A DNA stretch of 5,127 bases from Gemmatimonadota bacterium (lineage in GTDB: Bacteria > Gemmatimonadota > Gemmatimonadetes > Longimicrobiales > Gaopeijiaceae), in the NCBI GenBank assembly GCA_018678395.1, contig JAHHMJ010000392.1:1-5127 (forward strand). The letters run 5' to 3'. Of the stretch, positions 1 through 5,127 are shown in pieces. Position numbers and translations under genes: made by a program. Under the pieces are notes generated by a model. It ran no database searches. It worked only from the letters and a program-made list of their open reading frames with translations, and was not told where the DNA came from. Numbering within the stretch: position 1 is the first letter of the stretch; every line of letters starts with the position of its first letter.

Positions 1-23
1 GAGCTGAGTTGCGGAGTTTCCAT
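1..23 (-). CDS. Possible start of a further operon gene (7 codons visible)
   Basis: An ATG at 23-21 opens a frame reading METPQLS before the window ends. It begins 34 nt after the sufS stop, similar to the other gaps in this operon. There is no clear Shine-Dalgarno, but sufB and sufD lack one too. In many operons of this type the next gene is sufU, and the SufU-like features of SufS make that the best guess. Seven residues cannot identify a family, and the frame may not be coding at all. Confidence 0.3.
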
Positions 24-57
24 GGGCCAGAATCTACACCGGGGACCGCGTGCGCGC

Positions 58-1296
58 TCAGCCGAAGATGGCGCGTACCGCCTGGAGTGCGTGGATGAGA
101 CGGTCGACGTCGTCGTGCGTGTTGTACAGGTAGAACGAGGCGCGCGCCGTGGCCGAGGTGCCGTAGCGCTGCATCACGAGTTGAGCGCAGTGATGACCCG
201 CGCGCACCGCGACCCCGTGCGTGTCCAGGATCGTCGCGATGTCGTGGGGGTGCGTACCCTCCATCGTGAACGACACCACCCCGGAGCGCTCCTCGACCCG
301 CTCGGGTCCGAAGACGCGGATGCCGCCCATCTCGCGCAGCCGCTCCATCGTGTACGCCGTGAGCGCACGCTCGTGCTCCAGAATCGCCGATCGGTCGACG
401 CCCGAGAGCCACTCGACGGCGGCCCCGAGGCCCACCGCACCGGCGATGTTGGGCGTCCCGGCCTCGAACTTGTGGGGCAGGGCGGCCCACGTACTGCCCT
501 CGCGCTCGACGATCGAGATCATTTCACCGCCACCCTGGAACGGCTCCATCGCCTCGAGGACCTCGGTCCGGCCCCACAGGCAGCCGATGCCCGTGGGGCC
601 GCACATCTTGTGACCGCTGAAGGCGTACAGGTCGCAGCCGATCGCCGACACGTCGACGGGCAGGTGCGGTACGGCCTGCGCCCCGTCGACGACCACGAGC
701 GCATCGGATCGGCGTCGTACCTCGGCGACGAGATCGACCACCGGATTCACCGTCCCGAGGGCGTTGGAGACGTGCGAGACCGAGACGATGCGGGTCCGCT
801 CGCCCACCAGCGCGTCGAGGTCGTCGAGCACCCAGCGTCCCTGCTCGTCCAGCTCGATGTAGCGCAGCGTCGCGCCCACGCGCCGCGCCAGCAGTTGCCA
901 CGGGACTAAATTAGAATGGTGATCCTGAATAGAGAGCAGGATCTCGTCGCCGGGCCCGACGTGGTCGAGCCCCCAGGCGTACGCCACCAGGTTGAGGGCT
1001 TCGGTCGTCCCGCGGGTGAAGACGATCTCCTCGGGCCGGGGAGCTCCGATCCAGTGGGCGACCGCCCGGCGGGCCCCTTCGTAGGACTCGGTCGCGCGGC
1101 GGCTCAGTTCGTGGATGCCGCGGTGGACGTTGGCGTTGTCCGCGCGGTAGTAGGCGTCGATCGCGTCCAGCACGGCGACCGGCTTCTGGCTGGTGGCGGC
1201 GTTGTCGAGATAGACCAGCGGGTGCCCGTGGACGGCCTGATCGAGCGCGGGGAACTCCGACCGGACCGCCTCGGGGTCCAGCGGACGCGTGCTCAT
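58..1296 (-). CDS. sufS: SufS, PLP-dependent cysteine desulfurase
   Basis: SufS converts L-cysteine to L-alanine and holds the released sulfur as a cysteine persulfide, supplying the SufB scaffold through a SufU or SufE partner. The product is 412 residues, usual length, a class V aminotransferase fold. Visible landmarks are LVYLDNAATSQKP (27-39), the cofactor-stacking His region DHHSNLVPWQ (125-134), VDGAQAVPH with Asp204 and Gln207, the PLP lysine Lys230 in SGHK, and the persulfide Cys370 in RAGHHC. The C-terminal tract TARASFYLYNT (383-393) resembles Bacillus SufS, suggesting a SufU partner rather than SufE. The ATG at 1296 overlaps the preceding stop as ATGA and gives the normal N terminus; an upstream in-frame start at 1389 would add 31 arginine-rich residues overlapping the Rieske gene and is unlikely. 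Oddities are CAQLVM where CAQPLM is usual, extra cysteines at 232 and 239 near Lys230, and an AT-rich codon patch at 895-933. Confidence 0.96.
   Translation of the reverse strand: MSTRPLDPEAVRSEFPALDQAVHGHPLVYLDNAATSQKPVAVLDAIDAYYRADNANVHRGIHELSRRATESYEGARRAVAHWIGAPRPEEIVFTRGTTEALNLVAYAWGLDHVGPGDEILLSIQDHHSNLVPWQLLARRVGATLRYIELDEQGRWVLDDLDALVGERTRIVSVSHVSNALGTVNPVVDLVAEVRRRSDALVVVDGAQAVPHLPVDVSAIGCDLYAFSGHKMCGPTGIGCLWGRTEVLEAMEPFQGGGEMISIVEREGSTWAALPHKFEAGTPNIAGAVGLGAAVEWLSGVDRSAILEHERALTAYTMERLREMGGIRVFGPERVEERSGVVSFTMEGTHPHDIATILDTHGVAVRAGHHCAQLVMQRYGTSATARASFYLYNTHDDVDRLIHALQAVRAIFG
1293..1296 (-). other. ATGA stop/start overlap coupling the Rieske gene to sufS
   Basis: The sufS ATG (1296-1294) shares two bases with the Rieske TGA (1295-1293). 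Such overlaps usually mean translational coupling. No Shine-Dalgarno is seen before this ATG, so sufS translation probably depends on ribosomes finishing the Rieske gene. Confidence 0.85.
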
Positions 1297-1604
1297 CCGG
1301 CGCGTACGTAGACGTCGCCGTCCCGAATCTCGACGTCGTAAACGGACACGGGCCGGAGCGCCGGCAGGCAGAGCGCACGCCCCGTACACACGTCGAAGCG
1401 AGCCCCGTGGTGGATGCAGAGAAACTCGGTGCCCTCGAGATCGCCGTTCGACAGTGGCAGGTCCTCGTGCGAGCAGCGGTCCTGCAGGGCGTGGAAATCC
1501 CCGTCAACGTTGCAGAGGACGATGCGCTCCCGGCCGGCGGCGAGCGCGCGGAACTCGCCCGGAGGGCAATCCTCGACGGTGGCGACCTTCACCCAGTCGG
1601 CCAT
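1293..1604 (-). CDS. Rieske-type [2Fe-2S] ferredoxin embedded in suf operon
   Basis: This is a small soluble protein of 103 residues that is one Rieske domain, similar to the ferredoxin subunits of ring-hydroxylating dioxygenases and to NirD-like proteins. The cluster ligands are visible as Cys44-Ser-His46 and, after 16 residues, Cys63-Ile-His-His66, followed by Gly67. That is the CXH-X16-CXXH pattern of a Rieske [2Fe-2S] site. There is no signal peptide, membrane segment or oxygenase domain. Four further cysteines (13, 31, 73, 79) are present. The ATG at 1604 is chosen because a strong Shine-Dalgarno lies just upstream and the N terminus MADWVKVATVED fits the family; the longer open frame upstream to 1808 overlaps sufD. 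It starts 11 nt after the sufD stop and its own TGA overlaps the sufS ATG, so it is firmly part of the operon. A role as electron donor for cluster assembly is inferred from position, not shown. It could also be a client or sensor of the pathway. Confidence 0.9.
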   Translation of the reverse strand: MADWVKVATVEDCPPGEFRALAAGRERIVLCNVDGDFHALQDRCSHEDLPLSNGDLEGTEFLCIHHGARFDVCTGRALCLPALRPVSVYDVEIRDGDVYVRAG

Positions 1605-1608
1605 GGCG

Positions 1609-1615
1609 CCTCCCC
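1609..1615 (-). promoter_or_regulatory. Strong Shine-Dalgarno for the Rieske gene
   Basis: On the minus strand GGGGAGG starts directly after the sufD TGA and ends 4 nt before the ATG at 1604. It fixes the start of the Rieske gene and is the only clear Shine-Dalgarno at any start in the window. Its contact with the sufD stop suggests re-initiation by ribosomes finishing sufD. Confidence 0.8.
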
Positions 1616-2953
1616 TCAGGCCCGGAGCTTCTCTTCGATCGCCCGTGTGACCTTCTCGACGACTCCACCCAGCGGAAGCCGCGAGAGCACCTCGCCCAGG
1701 AAGCCGAGCACCACCAGACGCTCCGCCTTCTCGCGCGGAAGGCCACGGCTCATCAGGTAGAACAGCTGCTCGTCGTCGAGCTGCCCCACGGTCGAACCGT
1801 GCGAGCACTTCACGTCATCGGCTTCGATCTCGAGATTCGGCAGCGAGTCGGCCCGCGCGTCTTCGGACAGAAGCAGATTGCGGTTGGTCTGGTAGGCGTC
1901 CGTCTGCTGCGCGCCCTTGTGTACCCGGATGATCCCGCGGAAGGCCGCGCGGCTCGCGTCGTCGAGCGCGCCCTTGTAGAGCAGATCGCTGTGAGAGTGG
2001 GGCGCGACGTGATCCTGGCTCGTGTTGTGGTCGAAGTGCTGGTCGTCGGCCCCGAAGTAGAGGCCGAGCATGTCGCTGTTCGAGCCCGGGCCGAGCAGGC
2101 GGGCGTTCAGGTCGACCCGGCTGACGCTGGCACCCAGGCTCACGTTGAGCGTGTCCAGCGTGGCGTCGCGGCCGGCCAGCGTGCGCTGCTCCGACTGGTA
2201 GAAGGCGCCGCGTCCCAGCCGCTGCAGGGCGACGTATTGGACCTGCGCGCCGTCCTTCGCGATCACCTCGACGGCCGAGGAGGCGAAGGTCTGCGTGTCG
2301 AAGTCGTCGGACACCACCTCGTCGACGTACGAGACCTGGCTCGTGGATTCAGCCACGATCAGGGTCCGGCTGAAGAACGCCGCGCCGGCCTCCCCGACCC
2401 AGCGCGTGACGCGGATGGGGTTCTTCAGGCGAACGCCGCGCGGCACGTAGAGGAAGATGCCGTCGCTCCACAGGGCCGCGTTGAGTGCCGCGAACTTGCT
2501 CTCCTCAGGCGGAACCGCCTCGGTCGCCAGGTACTGCTCGACGAGATCGGAGTGCGCGTGGATCGCCTCGCGCAGTGGCATCAGAACGACGCCCCGCGAC
2601 GCGAGATCCTCGCGGATGTCCGTGTGCACGACCGCACCATCGATGATGACCAGGTGCCCTGCGGCCTCGTGGTCCTCGTCCATCGTGGCCCGGAGAAGCG
2701 CCGGATACGACGAGGGATCGTCCGGGAGCGGGTCCACGCTGCCGAGGTGCAGGGCCTCGAGATCGAGGGCGCGGCGGAGGTCGGTGTAGCGCCACTCCTC
2801 CAGCCGCGTCGTCGGCATCGGCAGCCCTTCGTAGACCGTCCAGGCGTGCGCACGCCGAGCGGCGAGCCACTCGGGCTCGTTCGCCGAACGCGCCTCGACG
2901 GCGGTCCGATTGAAGACCTCGGTGACTCCTTCGATTTCGGTGCTCTCAGCCAT
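1616..2953 (-). CDS. sufD: SufD, Fe-S cluster assembly scaffold subunit
   Basis: SufD is the SufB paralogue that pairs with SufB and SufC; in the known system it supports cluster formation and iron acquisition. The product is 445 residues, usual length. The N-terminal segment NEPEWLAARR...LPMPTTRLEEWRYTDL (25-59) mirrors the corresponding part of SufB. A beta-helix core follows, containing FAALNAALWSDGIFLYVPRGV (154-173, with residues either side). The C-terminal motif ADDVKCSHGSTVG carries Cys383 and His385; I align His385 with E. coli His360, a residue at the cluster-forming interface. The tract [11 protein letters not shown] (394-404) is identical in SufB. The ATG at 2953 is the only reasonable start, as the next methionine is residue 46, but no Shine-Dalgarno precedes it. 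The stop at 1618-1616 is followed by only 11 nt before the Rieske gene. The family is certain. SufD rather than a second SufB is supported by the CSHG motif and the SufD-type N terminus. Confidence 0.96.
   Translation of the reverse strand: MAESTEIEGVTEVFNRTAVEARSANEPEWLAARRAHAWTVYEGLPMPTTRLEEWRYTDLRRALDLEALHLGSVDPLPDDPSSYPALLRATMDEDHEAAGHLVIIDGAVVHTDIREDLASRGVVLMPLREAIHAHSDLVEQYLATEAVPPEESKFAALNAALWSDGIFLYVPRGVRLKNPIRVTRWVGEAGAAFFSRTLIVAESTSQVSYVDEVVSDDFDTQTFASSAVEVIAKDGAQVQYVALQRLGRGAFYQSEQRTLAGRDATLDTLNVSLGASVSRVDLNARLLGPGSNSDMLGLYFGADDQHFDHNTSQDHVAPHSHSDLLYKGALDDASRAAFRGIIRVHKGAQQTDAYQTNRNLLLSEDARADSLPNLEIEADDVKCSHGSTVGQLDDEQLFYLMSRGLPREKAERLVVLGFLGEVLSRLPLGGVVEKVTRAIEEKLRA
1746..1774 (-). 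repeat. 29-bp sequence identical to a sufB segment (copy in sufD)
   Basis: This stretch encodes [10 protein letters not shown] near the SufD C terminus and is identical, base for base, to 3141-3169 in sufB. It sits in the conserved C-terminal helix shared by the two paralogues. Identity covers the degenerate third positions, which could reflect strong codon bias or local gene conversion. Confidence 0.85.
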
Positions 2954-3004
2954 GTCGATCGTGCGTTTCGTGAAGAGGTGCGTGCGAAGCGGGAGGGGCG
3001 GCGA

Positions 3005-4420
3005 TCAGCCGACCGAGCCTTCCATCTCGAGTTCGATCAGCCGGTTGAGCTCGACCGCGTATTCGAGCGGGAGCAGCTTGGCGATCGGCTCGATGAAGCC
3101 CCGGACGATGAGCGCCATGGCCTCTTCCTCGGACATGCCGCGGCTCATCAGGTAGAACAGCTGCTCGTCACCGACCTTCGAGACGGTCGCCTCGTGTCCG
3201 ATGTTGGAGCGCTTCTCCTCGATCTCGATGTACGGATAGGTGTCCGTACGCGACGTCTCGTTGATGAGCAGCGCGTCGCACTCGACGTTGGACTTCGCGC
3301 CGACGGCGCCGTCGTAGACCTTGCACAGACCGCGGTAACTGCTGCGCCCGGTCCCCTTCGAAATCGACTTCGACACGATCGACGAGGTCGTGTGCGGGGC
3401 GGCATGCACCACCTTGCCACCCGTATCCTGATGCTGTCCGTCGCCCGAGTAGGCGATCGACAGGATGTTGCCGTGCGCACCCTCTCCGACGAGGTAGCAG
3501 GAGGGGTACTTCATGGTGAGCTTCGAGCCCAGGTTGCCGTCCAGCCATTCCATGGTCGCACGCTCGTGAACCAGCGCCCGCTGGGTGACGAGGTTGTACA
3601 TGTTGGTCGACCAGTTCTGGATCGTGGTGTAGCGGAAGTGCGCTCCCTTGTTCACCACGATCTCGATCACACCGGAGTGGAAGGACTCGGTGCTGTACGT
3701 CGGGGCCGTGCAGCCCTCGATGTAGTGAGCCCGTGAGCCCTCGTCGGCGATGATGAGCGTCCGCTCGAACTGGCCCATCCGCTCCTGGTTGACCCGGAAA
3801 TAGGCCTGCAGCGGGGTCTCGAGCTCCACACCCTTGGGGATGTAGACGAACGATCCGCCCGACCACACGGCCGAGTTCATCGCCGAGAACTTGTTGTCGG
3901 CCGAAGGGATGATCGTCCCGAAATACTTCCGGAAGAGCTCGGGATGGTTCTTGAGCCCGTCCTCGATCGAATCGAAGATCACGCCCTTGTCTTCCCACTC
4001 CTTCTTCAGGGAGTGATACACCATCTCCGACTCGTACTGGGCGCCGACGCCGGCCAGGACTTTCTGCTCGGCCTCGGGGATACCGAGCTTCTCGAACGTG
4101 TTCTTGATGTTCTCCGGGACGTCGTCCCAGGACCGCTCCATCTGATCCTGCGGGCGCACATAAAAGTAGATCTCGTCCAGCGTCTCCTCGAGCGTGGACA
4201 GGTCGCCGCCCCACTCGGGCATCGGCTTCGACTCGTAGATCTTCAGCGCCTTGAGCCGGAATTCGAGCATCCACTCGGGCTCGTCCTTCTGTGCCGAGAT
4301 CTGCCGCACGACCTCTTCGCTCAGACCCGGCTGGGTCCGGAAGACGTGCTGCTCTTCATCGACGAATCCGTACTTGTATTCGTCGAGGTCTAGTCCCTGG
4401 ATGACTTCGTTCTGGGGCAT
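3005..4420 (-). CDS. sufB: SufB, Fe-S cluster assembly scaffold subunit
   Basis: SufB is the main scaffold subunit of the cytosolic SufBC2D complex; it accepts persulfide sulfur and builds the nascent cluster at its interface with SufD. The product is 471 residues, normal for the family. Residues 46-70 hold the N-terminal helical motif [10 protein letters not shown] followed by KPMPEW. The beta-helix core follows, with [19 protein letters not shown] at 180-198, then a C-terminal helical domain. Cys381 (VECDALL) and His409-Glu410 (GHEATVSK) match the residues I align with E. coli Cys405 and His433-Glu434. Cys237 in EGCTAP probably corresponds to the persulfide-accepting Cys254. The ATG at 4420 gives the family-typical N terminus ([19 protein letters not shown]), but the 20 nt before it are C-rich without a Shine-Dalgarno. 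It lies 50 nt after sufC and 51 nt before sufD. No truncation or frameshift is seen. Confidence 0.97.
   Translation of the reverse strand: MPQNEVIQGLDLDEYKYGFVDEEQHVFRTQPGLSEEVVRQISAQKDEPEWMLEFRLKALKIYESKPMPEWGGDLSTLEETLDEIYFYVRPQDQMERSWDDVPENIKNTFEKLGIPEAEQKVLAGVGAQYESEMVYHSLKKEWEDKGVIFDSIEDGLKNHPELFRKYFGTIIPSADNKFSAMNSAVWSGGSFVYIPKGVELETPLQAYFRVNQERMGQFERTLIIADEGSRAHYIEGCTAPTYSTESFHSGVIEIVVNKGAHFRYTTIQNWSTNMYNLVTQRALVHERATMEWLDGNLGSKLTMKYPSCYLVGEGAHGNILSIAYSGDGQHQDTGGKVVHAAPHTTSSIVSKSISKGTGRSSYRGLCKVYDGAVGAKSNVECDALLINETSRTDTYPYIEIEEKRSNIGHEATVSKVGDEQLFYLMSRGMSEEEAMALIVRGFIEPIAKLLPLEYAVELNRLIELEMEGSVG
3141..3169 (-). repeat. 29-bp sequence identical to a sufD segment (copy in sufB)
   Basis: This is the sufB partner of the 29-bp match at 1746-1774, in the same orientation and the same reading frame, encoding [10 protein letters not shown]. 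The bases flanking both ends differ between the copies. Confidence 0.85.
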
Positions 4421-4438
4421 GGTCGGGTCGGGTCTGGG
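4414..4438 (+). other. Putative G-quadruplex motif across the sufB start (template strand)
   Basis: The plus strand carries four G-runs: GGGG at 4414-4417, then GGG at 4425-4427, 4430-4432 and 4436-4438. The loops are 7, 2 and 3 nt, meeting the usual G3-N1-7 pattern. The motif covers the sufB start codon (4418-4420) and the end of the sufC-sufB gap. The plus strand is the template here, so the mRNA is C-rich at this place. Chance occurrence is possible in GC-rich DNA. Confidence 0.45.
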
Positions 4439-4470
4439 ATGGAGGTTCGGATGAGGGTGAGCCGAAGGCG

Positions 4471-5127
<657 letters not shown>

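Noticed and set aside
22..909. A 295-codon open frame on the plus strand antisense to sufS
   Set aside because: It has an arginine-, histidine- and aspartate-rich composition, no recognisable motif, and lies wholly opposite sufS.
1297..1389. An upstream in-frame start for sufS at 1389
   Set aside because: It would add 31 arginine-rich residues not typical of SufS and overlap the Rieske gene; the ATGA overlap at 1296 gives the normal N terminus.
1605..1808. A longer Rieske protein starting at 1808
   Set aside because: The extra 68 residues are an out-of-frame reading of sufD with no similarity to Rieske proteins, and the Shine-Dalgarno at 1609-1615 fixes the start at 1604.
1289..3736. An 815-codon open frame on the plus strand, antisense to sufS, the Rieske gene, sufD and sufB
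   Set aside because: It lies opposite four genes with clear family motifs, its product is rich in arginine and low-complexity charged residues with no recognisable domain, and such frames arise from G/C third-position bias on the coding strand.
3168..4274. A 368-codon minus-strand frame inside sufB
   Set aside because: It is out of frame with sufB, whose motifs are unmistakable, and its product is rich in arginine and glycine with no domain.
4461..4469. A small inverted repeat GCCGAAGGC after sufC as a terminator
   Set aside because: The stem is only 3 bp with no T-run following, and sufB follows closely in the same direction.

Overview
The window is a block of a bacterial SUF iron-sulfur cluster assembly operon, read entirely from the minus strand. 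In transcription order (high to low coordinates) it holds sufC (5' end cut off by the window edge), sufB, sufD, a small Rieske-type [2Fe-2S] ferredoxin, sufS, and perhaps the first seven codons of a further gene. The DNA is GC-rich (about two thirds G+C by eye) with strong G/C third-position bias. That bias explains the long open frames on the opposite strand. I cannot name the genus. SufS resembles the SufU-partnered enzymes of Bacillus and Actinobacteria more than E. coli SufS, and a Rieske ferredoxin within a suf operon is known from Actinobacteria and some other GC-rich phyla. The gene order C-B-D-Rieske-S differs from the actinobacterial order I recall (B-D-Rieske-C-S-U).

Layout: sufC occupies 5127-4471. 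A 50-nt gap leads to sufB (4420-3005), and a 51-nt gap leads to sufD (2953-1616). Eleven nucleotides containing a clear Shine-Dalgarno lead to the Rieske protein (1604-1293). Its TGA stop overlaps the ATG of sufS (1296-58) as ATGA. After a 34-nt gap a possible new start lies at 23. No intergenic region exceeds about 50 nt. I see no internal promoter, terminator, RNA gene, mobile element or CRISPR array, so the genes look like one transcript whose promoter lies beyond 5127.

How the genes work together, from knowledge of the family: SufS is a PLP cysteine desulfurase that takes sulfur from L-cysteine as a persulfide and passes it on, here probably to a SufU-type partner. SufB and SufD, paralogous beta-helix proteins, form a cytosolic scaffold with the ATPase SufC, and clusters are built at the SufB/SufD interface. 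All expected key residues are visible: the SufC Walker A, signature and Walker B motifs; the SufB cysteine and histidine-glutamate motif; the SufD Cys-Ser-His motif; and the SufS lysine and cysteine. The Rieske protein is the least characterised member; an electron-delivery role is plausible but inferred.

This is mostly an ordinary, intact housekeeping operon. Points worth a second look are the Rieske gene and its tight coupling to sufS, a patch of AT-rich codons inside sufS, a G-quadruplex-type motif on the template strand across the sufB start, missing Shine-Dalgarno sequences at sufB and sufD, and a 29-bp identical stretch shared by sufB and sufD.
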